Shown in pieces: positions 24,059-32,847 of a DNA stretch of 40,190 bases. The stretch comes from JAVKSM01 sp039583705 (lineage in GTDB: Bacteria > Actinomycetota > Actinomycetes > Mycobacteriales > Pseudonocardiaceae), in NCBI GenBank assembly GCA_039583705.1, contig JAVKSM010000012.1:1-40190 (forward strand), written 5' to 3'. Under the pieces are notes generated by a model, which was not told the origin of the DNA, made no database searches, and worked only from the letters and a program-made list of their open reading frames with translations. Every line of letters starts with the position of its first letter. Position 1 is the first letter of the stretch. A program made the position numbers and the translations under genes.

Positions 24059-25393
24059 GTGACCGCACGACGTCCCGCTGCCAGCTCGTCCGCCAGCCAC
24101 CCAGAGGTGCGCTGCTACGTGGTGGACACCTCGGTCCTGCTGTCCGACCCGTGGGCACCCACACGTTTCGCTGAGCACGAGGTCGTGTTGCCGCTGGTGG
24201 TGGTCTCCGAGCTGGACGCCAAGCGGCACCACCCCGAGCTCGGCTGGTTCGCACGCGAAGCGCTGCGCCTGCTCGACGACCTTCGCATCGAGCACGGGCG
24301 GCTGGACTCGCCCATCCCGGTGGGGGCCGAGGGTGGAACCCTGCACGTCGAGCTCAACCACTCCGATCCGGACGTGCTCCCGCCCGGCTTCCGCACCGAC
24401 TCCAACGACAGCCGGATCCTCGCCTGCGCGCTGAACCTCGCAGCGGAGGGCCGCACCGTGACGCTGGTCACCAAAGACATGCCGATGCGGGTCAAGGCCG
24501 CCGCGGTGGGGCTGGCCGCCGACGAGTACCGGGCGCAGGACGTCACGCCGTCGGGCTGGACCGGGATGGCCGATCTCGAGGTGGCACCCTCGGACGTGGA
24601 CGTGCTCTACTCCGACGGGGTGGTGGACCTGGACGCCGCCCGCGAGCTGCCGTGCCACACCGGGCTGCGGCTGCTGGGCGGGACCTCCTCGGCGCTCGGG
24701 CGGGTGACCGCAGGCAAACGGGTGCGCCTGGTGCGTGGCGACCGGGAGGCCTTCGGGCTGCACGGCCGCTCCGCCGAGCAGCGGGTCGCGTTGGACCTGC
24801 TGTTGGACCCGGATGTCGGCATCGTGTCGCTGGGTGGGCGAGCCGGGACCGGCAAGTCGGCGCTGGCGCTGTGCGCGGGGCTGGAACTGGTGATGGAGCG
24901 CCGAGCGCACCGCCGGGTGGTGGTGTTCCGACCGGTGTACGCGGTCGGTGGGCAGGAGCTGGGCTACCTGCCCGGCAGTGAGAGCGAGAAGATGGCGCCG
25001 TGGGCGCAGGCTGTCTTCGACACGCTCGGCGCGCTCGTCAGCTCGGACGTCGTCGATGAGGTCCTCGACCGGGGGATGCTCGAGGTGCTGCCGCTGACCC
25101 ACATCCGGGGGCGGTCGTTGCACGACTCGTTCGTCGTCGTCGACGAGGCGCAGTCGCTGGAGCGAAACGTGCTGCTCACCGTGCTGTCCCGGCTCGGGTC
25201 CGGGTCGCGCGTCGTGCTCACCCATGACGTCGGCCAGCGGGACAACCTGCGGGTCGGCCGGCACGACGGCGTCGCGGCGGTGATCGAGAAGCTCAAGGGC
25301 CACCCGCTGTTCGCGCACGTGACGCTCGCCCGCTCGGAGCGCTCGCCGATCGCCGCGCTGGTCACCGAGATGCTCGAGGGCCCCACCGGGTAA
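24059..25393 (+). CDS. phoH2: PIN-PhoH family RNA helicase/ribonuclease (PhoH2)
   Basis: 444 residues from the GTG at 24059, which has GAGGGAG 5 bases upstream; the open frame continues upstream but without support. The N-terminal PIN nuclease domain (about 15-150) begins YVVDTSVLLSDP, with acidic residues in VVSELDAKRHH and RTDSNDSRILA. The C-terminal PhoH ATPase has Walker A GRAGTGKS (260-267) and Walker B SFVVVDEAQSL. Mycobacterial PhoH2 (Rv1095) is an ATP-dependent, sequence-specific RNA unwinding and cleaving enzyme, the toxin of a pair with a small upstream antitoxin, PhoAT. No clear PhoAT frame is visible here. Confidence 0.93.
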   Translation: MTARRPAASSSASHPEVRCYVVDTSVLLSDPWAPTRFAEHEVVLPLVVVSELDAKRHHPELGWFAREALRLLDDLRIEHGRLDSPIPVGAEGGTLHVELNHSDPDVLPPGFRTDSNDSRILACALNLAAEGRTVTLVTKDMPMRVKAAAVGLAADEYRAQDVTPSGWTGMADLEVAPSDVDVLYSDGVVDLDAARELPCHTGLRLLGGTSSALGRVTAGKRVRLVRGDREAFGLHGRSAEQRVALDLLLDPDVGIVSLGGRAGTGKSALALCAGLELVMERRAHRRVVVFRPVYAVGGQELGYLPGSESEKMAPWAQAVFDTLGALVSSDVVDEVLDRGMLEVLPLTHIRGRSLHDSFVVVDEAQSLERNVLLTVLSRLGSGSRVVLTHDVGQRDNLRVGRHDGVAAVIEKLKGHPLFAHVTLARSERSPIAALVTEMLEGPTG

Positions 25394-25437
25394 GCGGGTC
25401 CGCAAGCACCGCCGAGACCAGTCCGCCCCTTCACGAC

Positions 25438-26877
25438 CTACCAGCCGGTGGGGAGCGGGCGGCCTTCGGCGAAGCCGGAACTGGACTGGACACCCACGAG
25501 CGCGCGCTCGGCGAACTCCGCCAGCGTGCGCGCCCCGGTGTAGGTGCACGCCGAGCGGACGCCGCTGCAGATGGCGTCGAGCAGGTCCTCCACCCCGGGC
25601 CGCGCCGGGTCGAGCAGCATCCGGGAGGCGGAGATGCCCTCCTCGAACAGCGCCTTGCGGGCCCCGTCGAAGGCGGTGTCCGAGCGGGTGCGCGCGGACA
25701 CCGCCCGTTTCGACGCCATGCCGAACGACTCCTTGTAGGCGCGTCCGGCCTCGTCGCGGCGCAGGTCGCCGGGCGCCTCGTAGGTCCCGGCGAACCAGGA
25801 GCCGATCATCACCGCGGACGCCCCTGCCGCGAGCGCCAGCGCGACGTCGCGCGGCTGGCGCACCCCGCCGTCGGCCCAGATGTGGCCGCCGAGCTCCCGG
25901 GCCGCCGCCGCACACTCGGCCACCGCCGAGAACTGCGGTCGGCCCACGCCGGTCACCATGCGGGTGGTGCACATCGCGCCCGGCCCGACACCGACCTTCA
26001 CCACGTCGGCGCCGGCCGCAAGGAGGTCACGGGTGCCGGCCGCGGTGACGACGTTGCCGGCCACCACCAGGACCCGCCGCCCCAGCGACCGTACCGCGGC
26101 CAGCGCGGCGAGCATTTTCTCCTGGTGCCCGTGCGCGGTGTCGACGACCAGCGCGTCCACCCCTCCCGCCAGCAGCGCACACCCCTTGGCGGTGACGTCG
26201 CCGTTGACGCCGATCGCCGCCGCCACCCGCAGTCGGCCCGCCGCGTCCAGGGCGGGGGGGTAGATCTCCGCCCGCAGCGCGCCGAGCGCGGTGAGCACCC
26301 CGGCCAGCCGGCCGGCGGTGTCCACGGCCAGCGCCACCCGGGCGCCGCGGCCGGCCAGCGCGTCGAACACCGCCCGCGGCCGGGTATCCACGGCGAGCGT
26401 GAGCGGATCAGTCTGGGCGATGTCGCCCAGCCGCGTGAAGCGGTCCACCCCGACGCACGCCACCTCGTCCACGGTCCCCACCGGCCGGCCGTCGGAGTCG
26501 ACCACCACGACCGCGCCGTGGGCGCGCTTGGGCAGCAGGTTGAGCGCGTCGGCGACGGCGTCGCCGGGTTTGAGCACCAGCGGGGTCTCCCACACCGGGT
26601 GCCGATCCTTGACCCAGGACACGATCGCGGCGACGGCCCCCGGCGCGACATCCTGCGGCAGCACCGCCAATCCGCCGCGGCGAGCCAGCGTCTCGGCCAT
26701 CCGGCGCCCCGACACCGCCGTCATGTTGGCCGCCACGACCGGGATCATCGCGCCACTGCCGTCCACCGTAGACAGGTCGACGTCGAACCGGGACGCGACG
26801 TCGGAGCGGCGTGGCACGAGGAAGACGTCGTCGTAGGTGAGATCATGTACGGGCGCGTGCCCGTCGAGGAAGCGCAC
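25438..26877 (-). CDS. guaB1: GuaB1-type IMPDH/GMP reductase family protein
   Basis: 479 residues. The (beta/alpha)8 barrel starts with LTYDDVFLVPRRSDV. Residues about 100-200 hold paired CBS domains (GAVVVVDSDGRPVGTV and so on). The catalytic loop is GVGPGAMCTTRMVTGVGRPQ with Cys303, and the flap region contains SFGMASKRAVSARTRSDTAF. The family (Rv1843c-like) was long annotated as an IMP dehydrogenase paralogue; the M. smegmatis GuaB1 was shown to be a CBS-containing GMP reductase, feeding GMP back to IMP. The same role is likely here. The GTG start has TAGGCT 9 bases upstream. Confidence 0.9.
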   Translation of the reverse strand: MRFLDGHAPVHDLTYDDVFLVPRRSDVASRFDVDLSTVDGSGAMIPVVAANMTAVSGRRMAETLARRGGLAVLPQDVAPGAVAAIVSWVKDRHPVWETPLVLKPGDAVADALNLLPKRAHGAVVVVDSDGRPVGTVDEVACVGVDRFTRLGDIAQTDPLTLAVDTRPRAVFDALAGRGARVALAVDTAGRLAGVLTALGALRAEIYPPALDAAGRLRVAAAIGVNGDVTAKGCALLAGGVDALVVDTAHGHQEKMLAALAAVRSLGRRVLVVAGNVVTAAGTRDLLAAGADVVKVGVGPGAMCTTRMVTGVGRPQFSAVAECAAAARELGGHIWADGGVRQPRDVALALAAGASAVMIGSWFAGTYEAPGDLRRDEAGRAYKESFGMASKRAVSARTRSDTAFDGARKALFEEGISASRMLLDPARPGVEDLLDAICSGVRSACTYTGARTLAEFAERALVGVQSSSGFAEGRPLPTGW

Positions 26878-26889
26878 GGGTAAGCCAGC

Positions 26890-27040
26890 CTAGTGCAGCA
26901 AGGTGCGCACGGTCTCGATCGTGTCGGCGTCCTCGGGGCGCTAGTCCGGCCGGTAGCGCGGCGAGCACCTCGACCTTGGGCCGCCGCGAGCGGGTCGCGG
27001 CCACCGCGGCGGGGGCGGCGACCACGTCGGCGAGCAGCAT
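26890..27040 (-). pseudogene. N-terminal remnant of an ATP-dependent DNA ligase gene
   Basis: From ATG 27038-27040 the minus strand reads MLLADVVAAPAAVAATRSRR then PKVEVLAALPAGLAP, the typical opening of LigB-type ATP-dependent ligases (the adenylation domain follows about 200 residues later in intact genes). After LAP the reading appears to shift by one base to EDADTIETVRTLLH and then stops at 26890. Nothing of the adenylation or OB domains remains. It sits between fumC and guaB1 on the same strand. Confidence 0.6.
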
Positions 27041-27072
27041 CAGGTCGACCTCACGGCGCGTCGAGAGTCGGG

Positions 27073-28530
27073 TCACCTGGCGATCTCAGGGCGGTCGCCG
27101 CGGCTCGTGGCGGTCATCGCGAGCACGTCCAGCGCGGCGTCGAGCGCTTCGGCGGTGAGCCTGCCGTCGGCCACGTGGCCCCGTTCCAGCACGACCTCCC
27201 GGATGGTCCGGCGCTCGGCCAGCGCCTGCTTGGCGACCGACGCGGCCTCCTCGTAGCCGAGGTAGCGGTTGAGCGCGGTGACGACGGCCGGGGAGGACTC
27301 CGCGTACTCCCGGCACCGCCGCACGTCGGCCTCGGCGCCGTCGACGACCCGCGAGGCGAGCAGGCGGGCCGCCGCGGCCAGCAGCCGGGCCGACTCCAGC
27401 ACGTTGCGGGCCATCACCGGCATCATGACGTTGAGCTCGAGGTTGCCCTGCGAGCCGGCGAACGCCACGCACGCGTCGTTGCCGATCACCTGGGCGACCA
27501 CCATCATCGTCGCCTCGCAGATCACCGGGTTGACCTTCCCCGGCATGATCGAGCTGCCCGGCTGCAGGTCGGGCAGGTGCAGCTCGGCGATCCCCGCCCG
27601 CGGTCCGGACGACAGCCAGCGCAGGTCGTTTGAGATCTTGAACAACGACACCGCGACGGTGCGCAGCGCGCCCGAGCACTCCACCAGGGAGTCCCGTGCG
27701 CCCTGCGCCTCGACGTGGTCGCGGGCCTCGGTGAGCTCCTCGATACCGGTCGCCGCCCGCAACTCCTCGACGACCGCCGCCCCGAAACCGGCCGGGGCGT
27801 TGAGCCCGGTGCCCACCGCGGTGCCGCCGATCGGCAACTCGGCCAGCCGCGGCAGCACCGCGCGCAACCGGTCGCCGCCGTAGCGGGCCTGAGCCGCCCA
27901 CCCCCCGGCCTCCTGGCCCAGCGTGATCGGCACCGCGTCCATCAGGTGGGTGCGACCGGCCTTGACGACCTGCGCCCAGTCGGCTGCGCGCCGGGACAGC
28001 GCGTCGGCGAGCACCGCCAAGGCGGGCAGCACGTCGCAGACGACGGCCTCGGTCGCGGCGAGGTGGATCGTCGTGGGGAACACGTCGTTGGAGGACTGCG
28101 AGGCGTTGACCGCGTCGTTGGGATGCACCTCGCGGCCCAGCGCCCGCGCGGCCAGGGTGGCGATCACCTCGTTGGCATTCATGTTCGAGGATGTGCCGGA
28201 ACCGGTCTGGAACACGTCGACGGGGAAGTGGGCGTCGTGCGCGCCGGCGGCCACCTCGTCGGCGGCGGCGGCCACCGCGGCGGCCACGTCCGGTTCCAGC
28301 ACGCCCTGCCGGCCGTTCACCCGTGCCGCCGCCGCCTTCACCAGCCCCAACGCTCTGATCTGGCCCCGCTCCAGGCCGCGCCCGGAGATCGGGAAGTTCT
28401 GCACGGCACGCTGCGTCTGGGCCCGCCACAGCGCGTCGACAGGCACGGCCACCTCGCCCATCGTGTCGTGCTCCACCCGGTGCCGTCCGCTCTTGTCCGT
28501 CCCAGCGTCCGTGCTCACGTCCGTGCTCAC
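27073..28530 (-). CDS. fumC: Fumarate hydratase class II
   Basis: 485 residues if started at the GTG at 28528-28530; GTG 28516-28518 (481 residues) is the alternative. The ATG at 28461 is less likely, because conserved RVEHDTMGEV precedes it. The lyase signature GSSIMPGKVNPV is intact, with SGTSSNMNANEV and KAGRTHLMDAVP as the other two conserved regions of the fumarase/aspartase superfamily. It hydrates fumarate to malate in the TCA cycle as a cytosolic tetramer. The N-terminal tail STDVSTDAGTDKS comes from a 12-base tandem repeat. It is divergent from a ferredoxin reductase gene and matches Rv1098c. Confidence 0.93.
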   Translation of the reverse strand: MSTDVSTDAGTDKSGRHRVEHDTMGEVAVPVDALWRAQTQRAVQNFPISGRGLERGQIRALGLVKAAAARVNGRQGVLEPDVAAAVAAAADEVAAGAHDAHFPVDVFQTGSGTSSNMNANEVIATLAARALGREVHPNDAVNASQSSNDVFPTTIHLAATEAVVCDVLPALAVLADALSRRAADWAQVVKAGRTHLMDAVPITLGQEAGGWAAQARYGGDRLRAVLPRLAELPIGGTAVGTGLNAPAGFGAAVVEELRAATGIEELTEARDHVEAQGARDSLVECSGALRTVAVSLFKISNDLRWLSSGPRAGIAELHLPDLQPGSSIMPGKVNPVICEATMMVVAQVIGNDACVAFAGSQGNLELNVMMPVMARNVLESARLLAAAARLLASRVVDGAEADVRRCREYAESSPAVVTALNRYLGYEEAASVAKQALAERRTIREVVLERGHVADGRLTAEALDAALDVLAMTATSRGDRPEIAR

Positions 28531-28536
28531 GTCCGT
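28489..28536 (-). repeat. Four 12-base tandem repeats at the fumC start
   Basis: Plus-strand units GCTCTTGTCCGT, CCCAGCGTCCGT, GCTCACGTCCGT and GCTCACGTCCGT fill 28489-28536. Read on the minus strand they encode TDVS-like tetrapeptides, and two units each carry an in-frame GTG, so copy number changes would alter the N-terminus and the set of possible starts. Confidence 0.7.
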
Positions 28537-28577
28537 CAGTGTGGTCCAGCCGACCCCGGTCGGGCAGGGCGACCTAT

Positions 28578-28583
28578 TAGGCT
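28578..28583 (+). promoter_or_regulatory. Leaderless promoter -10 (TAGGCT, 7 bases before GTG)
   Basis: TAGGCT is followed by GCCGGAT and the GTG start of the ferredoxin reductase gene at 28591. There is no ribosome binding site. Confidence 0.55.
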
Positions 28584-28590
28584 GCCGGAT

Positions 28591-29553
28591 GTGACCGAGG
28601 TCGACGTGCTGGTCGTGGGCGCCGGGCCGGCCGGGCTCTACGCGGCGTACTACGCGGGGTTCCGGGGCCTTTCGATGGCGCTGGTCGACTCCTTGCCGGA
28701 GCCGGGTGGGCAGGTCACCGCGATGTACCCGGAAAAGCTGATCTTCGATGTCGCCGGCTTCCCCGCGATCAGGGGCCGCGACCTCGTGGACGGGCTGGTC
28801 GAGCAGGCTGGCCAGTTCGACCCGGTCTACCTGCTGGGGCGGCAGGCCCGCGACCTCGTCGACGTCGAGAACGGGGTGGAGGTGCGGCTGGCCGACGGGT
28901 CGGCGGTCCGGGCCGGCGCCGTGCTCATCACAGCCGGCATCGGGGAGTTCACCCCACGCCCGCTGCCGGCCGGCGAGGGCTGGGTGGGCCGGGGCGTGGT
29001 GTTCTTCGTGCCGAATCTGGACGTGTACACCGACCAGGACGTGGTCATCGTCGGCGGCGGGGATTCCGCCTTCGACTGGGCGCTGTCGCTGCACCCGCTG
29101 GCGCGGTCGGTGACCCTGGTGCACCGGCGCGCCAAGTTCCGGGCACACGCCGCGACTGTCGAGAAGGTCCACGGGCTCGGCGTGGAGATCATCACTGATG
29201 CCCAGGTCACCGAGTTGCGCGGCGACAGCCTCCTCGCCGAGTGCGCGGTCGAGCTGAAGGGCGGGCAGCGCAGGGTGCTGCCGGCACAGGCCGTGGTCGC
29301 TGCCCTCGGGTTCACCGCCGACCTCGGCCCGATCGAGTCCTGGGGGCTGGAGCTGGCGCGTCGCTCGATCGTCGTCGACACCACGATGAAGACCAGCCGC
29401 GACCGGGTCTACGCGGCCGGCGACGTCACCGACTACCCGGGCAAGGTCAAGCTCATCGCCACCGGTTTCGGCGAGGCGGCCACCGCGGTCAACAACATCG
29501 CCGTCACGCTGGACCCGAACGCGCACCTCTTCCCGGGGCACTCCTCGGGCTGA
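28591..29553 (+). CDS. Ferredoxin-NADP reductase, thioredoxin-reductase-like (YumC type)
   Basis: 320 residues with the FAD-binding VVGAGPAGLYAAY near the N-terminus, GGQVTAMYPEK, an NADPH-binding VIVGGGDSAFDWAL, and the late FAD motif VYAAGDVTDYPGK. The CxxC disulfide of thioredoxin reductases is absent from the NADPH domain, which together with the C-terminal HLFPGHSS places it in the YumC/FNR2 group. It transfers electrons between NADPH and ferredoxin or flavodoxin. It is divergent from fumC and convergent with glpX. Confidence 0.92.
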   Translation: MTEVDVLVVGAGPAGLYAAYYAGFRGLSMALVDSLPEPGGQVTAMYPEKLIFDVAGFPAIRGRDLVDGLVEQAGQFDPVYLLGRQARDLVDVENGVEVRLADGSAVRAGAVLITAGIGEFTPRPLPAGEGWVGRGVVFFVPNLDVYTDQDVVIVGGGDSAFDWALSLHPLARSVTLVHRRAKFRAHAATVEKVHGLGVEIITDAQVTELRGDSLLAECAVELKGGQRRVLPAQAVVAALGFTADLGPIESWGLELARRSIVVDTTMKTSRDRVYAAGDVTDYPGKVKLIATGFGEAATAVNNIAVTLDPNAHLFPGHSSG

Positions 29554-29579
29554 GATCTCCCTCGACGATCTCCCTCGAC
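29554..29579. repeat. 13-base perfect direct repeat between convergent genes
   Basis: GATCTCCCTCGAC occurs at 29554-29566 and 29567-29579, exactly between the ferredoxin reductase stop and the glpX stop. It is probably a small duplication. Confidence 0.75.
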
Positions 29580-29587
29580 GGGCCGGG

Positions 29588-30625
29588 TCAGGGAAGCGGC
29601 GGGATGGTGTCGGTCGCCATGAGGCGGTCGAAGTCGATCGACGCGTAGCGGCGCAGCTTGGTCAGCCGGTGGTAGCCGTCGATCATACGGACGGTGCCGG
29701 ACTTGGAGCGCATGACGATCGAGTGCGTGGTGGCGCCGCCGGCGCGGTAGCGGACGCCACGCAGCAGGTCACCGTCGGTGATGCCGGTGGCACAGAAGAA
29801 CACGTTGTCGCCCGCGACCAGGTCGTCGGTGCTCAGCACCCGGTCCAGGTCGAGCCCGGCGTCCACGGCCCGCCGCCGCTCTGCCTCCGATCTGGGGCAC
29901 AGCCGAGCCTGCAGCGAGCCACCCATGCACTTCAGCGCGCACGCCGCGATGACCCCCTCCGGGGTGCCGCCGATTCCCATCAGCAGGTCGACGCCCGTGT
30001 CGGGGCGGGCAGCGGAGATGGCGCCGGCGACGTCGCCGTCGGTGATGAAGTGGATCCGGGCACCCGCCTCCCGGACCCCGCGGACCAGGTCATCGTGCCG
30101 CGGCCGGTCGAGGATGCACACGGTGACGTCCGAGACGTCGCTGCTCTTGGCCGTGGCGACCCGCCGCAGGTTCACCGCGACCGGCGCGGTGATGTCCACG
30201 ACATCGGCCGCCTCCGGGCCGACGGCGAGCTTCTCCATGTAGAAGACGGCAGACGGGTCGTACATCGCCCCCCGCTCGGCGACCGCCAGCACGGCCAGCG
30301 CGTTGGGCATGCCCTTGGACATGAGCGTCGTCCCGTCGATCGGGTCGACGGCGACGTCGCACTCCGGACCGTCGCCGTTGCCGACCTCCTCGCCGTTGTA
30401 CAGCATCGGCGCCTCGTCCTTCTCGCCCTCACCGATCACGACGACGCCGGCCATGGAGACCGTGCCGATGAGCTTGCGCATGGCGTCCACAGCCGCCTGG
30501 TCACCGCCGTTCTTGTCACCACGGCCGACCCAGCGCCCCGCCGCCATCGCCGCCGCCTCCGTCACCCGCACCAGCTCCATCGCGAGGTTGCGGTCCGGGG
30601 TCTCCCTCTGTTGCTCCTCGGTCAT
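29588..30625 (-). CDS. glpX: Fructose-1,6-bisphosphatase class II (GlpX)
   Basis: 345 residues; the ATG at 30623-30625 has AGGAGG 6 bases upstream, so the longer upstream frame is rejected. Class II features: GRGDKNGGDQAAVDAMR, VVIGEGEKDEAPMLYNGEEVG, and the metal-binding VDPIDGTTLMSKG with Asp/Asp, plus GIGGTPEGVIAACALK. It dephosphorylates fructose-1,6-bisphosphate in gluconeogenesis, the sole FBPase type in mycobacteria (Rv1099c). It is cytosolic and requires a divalent metal. It is divergent from the DUF4245 gene. Confidence 0.95.
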   Translation of the reverse strand: MTEEQQRETPDRNLAMELVRVTEAAAMAAGRWVGRGDKNGGDQAAVDAMRKLIGTVSMAGVVVIGEGEKDEAPMLYNGEEVGNGDGPECDVAVDPIDGTTLMSKGMPNALAVLAVAERGAMYDPSAVFYMEKLAVGPEAADVVDITAPVAVNLRRVATAKSSDVSDVTVCILDRPRHDDLVRGVREAGARIHFITDGDVAGAISAARPDTGVDLLMGIGGTPEGVIAACALKCMGGSLQARLCPRSEAERRRAVDAGLDLDRVLSTDDLVAGDNVFFCATGITDGDLLRGVRYRAGGATTHSIVMRSKSGTVRMIDGYHRLTKLRRYASIDFDRLMATDTIPPLP

Positions 30626-30758
30626 GGTTCCTCCTGGTCGTAGGCGTGCAGGTGCAGCGCTCCGATCGGCCGCCCGGAGCAGGGATCCTTCCAGAGCCTG
30701 GGCGGTTGTGGGATGAGGCAGTCGTGGGATGAGCGGGGGGATGAGGCAGGATGGACCC

Positions 30759-31361
30759 GTGGTGTACGGCGGTGGGGGGTCGGGGGGTCGGTCGTCGAGG
30801 TTGCGCAGCGGCATGCGCGACATGCTGCTGTCGCTGCTGCCGCTCGTCGTGATCGCCCTGCTGCTCACGGGGATCACGCGGGCCTGCTCGTTCAGCCCAG
30901 GTGGTCCCTCCATCGATCCGAACTCGGTGCCGAGCGTCGATGTCGCCGCCGGGTTCCGGCAGGCGGCGCAGCAGATGCCCTTCCCGGTGCGGCAACCAGA
31001 TCTGCCCGCGAGCTGGCGGGCCACCACGATCGACGTCCGCTCGGGTGGCGGGACGTCCTCGGCGCCCGGACCCGCGGTGCGGGTGAGTTGGCTCACCCCG
31101 ACGGGACACTACCTGCGGCTCGTGGAGTCCAACCTCGGCGAGGACGTCCTGGTCAGCGCGGAGTCCGGGGTGAGCCCGACCGCGCACGGCACGGTCGCGG
31201 CCGGCGGCGCGAGCTGGACGGTCTACAGCGGCGTGCGTGACGAGCCGTTGTGGCTCACCGAGGTTACCGGGGTCCGCCTGCTGGAGACGGGCGACGCCCA
31301 GCCCGCCGAGTTCGACTCCCTGGCCGCGGCGGTGCTCGCCGCACGCCCGCTCGTTTCATAG
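30759..31361 (+). CDS. DUF4245 membrane-anchored protein (Rv1100-like)
   Basis: About 200 residues. The start is uncertain: GTG 30759 follows CAGGAT by 6 bases; GTG 30762, ATG 30741 and ATG 30729 are also in frame. After a short basic stretch (SSRLRSGMRDM) comes one transmembrane helix (LLSLLPLVVIALLLTGITRA), then an exported domain of about 140 residues with SWRATTIDV and ASWTVYSG. The family is restricted to actinobacteria and of unknown function. It occupies the Rv1100 position beside glpX. Microrepeats of GGGATGAG precede the gene. Confidence 0.82.
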   Translation: MVYGGGGSGGRSSRLRSGMRDMLLSLLPLVVIALLLTGITRACSFSPGGPSIDPNSVPSVDVAAGFRQAAQQMPFPVRQPDLPASWRATTIDVRSGGGTSSAPGPAVRVSWLTPTGHYLRLVESNLGEDVLVSAESGVSPTAHGTVAAGGASWTVYSGVRDEPLWLTEVTGVRLLETGDAQPAEFDSLAAAVLAARPLVS

Positions 31362-31372
31362 TTCTTCGTCCT

Positions 31373-31591
31373 TCATAGTTCGGCCTCACCCGCGTCGTGG
31401 AGCACCGCCTCGACCCGCTCCCGCGCGCCGGCCAGGTGCCGCTCACAGAGCCGGGCGAGCTGCTCGCCGCGCTCCCACAGCGCCAGCGACTCCTCCAGGT
31501 CCAGGCCGCCCGCCTCCAGCCGCGCGACCACCCCGACCAGTTCGTCGCGGGCCTGTTCATAGCCGGGTTCGGTCGGCTCGGTCGCGGTCAC
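31373..31591 (-). CDS. xseB: Exodeoxyribonuclease VII small subunit
   Basis: 72 residues, the usual size. The sequence YEQARDELVGVVARLEAGGL then DLEESLALWERGEQLARLCE is the XseB helical hairpin. Several copies bind the large subunit and support degradation of single-stranded DNA to oligonucleotides. Its start overlaps the xseA stop by 4 bases (31588-31591). It is convergent with DUF4245 with an 11-base gap. Rv1107c counterpart. Confidence 0.95.
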   Translation of the reverse strand: MTATEPTEPGYEQARDELVGVVARLEAGGLDLEESLALWERGEQLARLCERHLAGARERVEAVLHDAGEAEL

Positions 31592-32847
31592 GGACGAGAC
31601 GGTCCCACGGCAGTGGTCCCGCCGGTGACGCGGGCCGGCAGGATGCCGTCGACGAGCCGGATCCCCACGCGGGTCCCCGGCGGTGCCTCGGTCACCGACC
31701 GCAGCACCCGCGGCGCCGCGTTCCCGCCGGCGTCCCCACCGATCTGCTGCACCCGCTGCACCACCGCGTAGCCCCGGGCCAGCGTCGCCGCGGGTCCGAG
31801 GGTCCGAAGCTGCGCCCGCAGGTGGCCCAGCTCGGCAGCCTCAACCCGCACCCGGCTGCTCACGCAACGGCGGCCCCGCTGCCGCAGCGCGTCGACGGCG
31901 GCCATCCTGGCGGCCAGTGGCGCCACCGGGTCGGCCAGCACCGGCCGGCTGCGCAGCCCGTCGAGCAGCCGGCACTCCCGGTCCACCCAACCGGCCAGGG
32001 CGCGCCGGCAGCGGCCCCGCAGCGCGGCGACGCGCGCGGACTCCTCGGCGACGTCGGGCACCACCCGCTTGCCCGCATCGGTGGGCGTGGAGCAGCGCAG
32101 GTCGGCGACGTGGTCGACGAGGGGACTGTCGGGCTCGTGCCCGATGGCCGAGACGACCGGGGTGGCGCAGCCGGCAACCGCGCGGCACAGGGTCTCGTCG
32201 GAGAACGGCAGCAGATCCTCGACACTGCCGCCGCCCCGGGCGAGCACGATGACCTCGACGTCGGGATCCGCGTCGAGGGAGGTGAGCGCCTCCAGCATCT
32301 GGGGCACGGCCAGCGCACCCTGCACGGCGGTGGTGAGCACCCGGAACCGGACAGCCGGCCAGCGGGCCCTGGCGTTGCTGAGCACGTCGTGCTCGGCGGC
32401 GCTGGCCCGGCCGGTGATCAGACCGACGGTGTGGGGCAGGAACGGCAGCGGCCGCTTGCGGGCCGGGTCGAACAGGCCGTCGGCGGCCAGCGACCTGCGC
32501 AGCCGCTCGACACGGGCCAGCAGCTCGCCGACCCCGACCGCTCGAATCTCGTCGACCCGCAGGCTCAGCGTCCCGCGTCCGACGAAGAACGACGGCTTGC
32601 CGTGCACGACGACCCGGCTGCCCTCCAGCAGGTCCCGGCTCAGAGCCGCGGCGCAGGTGAGGGTCAGTGAGACCTCTGCCGCGGGGTCGCGCAGCACGAG
32701 GAATGCGGTGCCGGCACCTGGACGTGCGTTGACTTGCGTGAGCTGGCCCTCCACCCACACCGCGCCCAGCCGGTCGACGTACTCCGCGATCTTCCGGGCG
32801 ACCGTGCGGAGCGGCCAGGGCCGCTCGGGGGACGTCGCGGCGCTCAC
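31588..32847 (-). CDS. xseA: Exodeoxyribonuclease VII large subunit
   Basis: 419 residues. It has the N-terminal OB-fold (WVEGQLTQVN, GSRVVVHGKPSFF), the catalytic core with LPHTVGLITGRASAAEHDVL, VLARGGGSVEDLLPFSDE and SAIGHEPDSPLVDHVAD, and a C-terminal coiled coil ending in LARGYAVVQ. With XseB it forms the single-strand-specific exonuclease VII involved in repair. The GTG start overlaps the preceding lipid-droplet gene (GTGA, 32844-32847). Rv1108c counterpart. Confidence 0.95.
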   Translation of the reverse strand: MSAATSPERPWPLRTVARKIAEYVDRLGAVWVEGQLTQVNARPGAGTAFLVLRDPAAEVSLTLTCAAALSRDLLEGSRVVVHGKPSFFVGRGTLSLRVDEIRAVGVGELLARVERLRRSLAADGLFDPARKRPLPFLPHTVGLITGRASAAEHDVLSNARARWPAVRFRVLTTAVQGALAVPQMLEALTSLDADPDVEVIVLARGGGSVEDLLPFSDETLCRAVAGCATPVVSAIGHEPDSPLVDHVADLRCSTPTDAGKRVVPDVAEESARVAALRGRCRRALAGWVDRECRLLDGLRSRPVLADPVAPLAARMAAVDALRQRGRRCVSSRVRVEAAELGHLRAQLRTLGPAATLARGYAVVQRVQQIGGDAGGNAAPRVLRSVTEAPPGTRVGIRLVDGILPARVTGGTTAVGPSRP

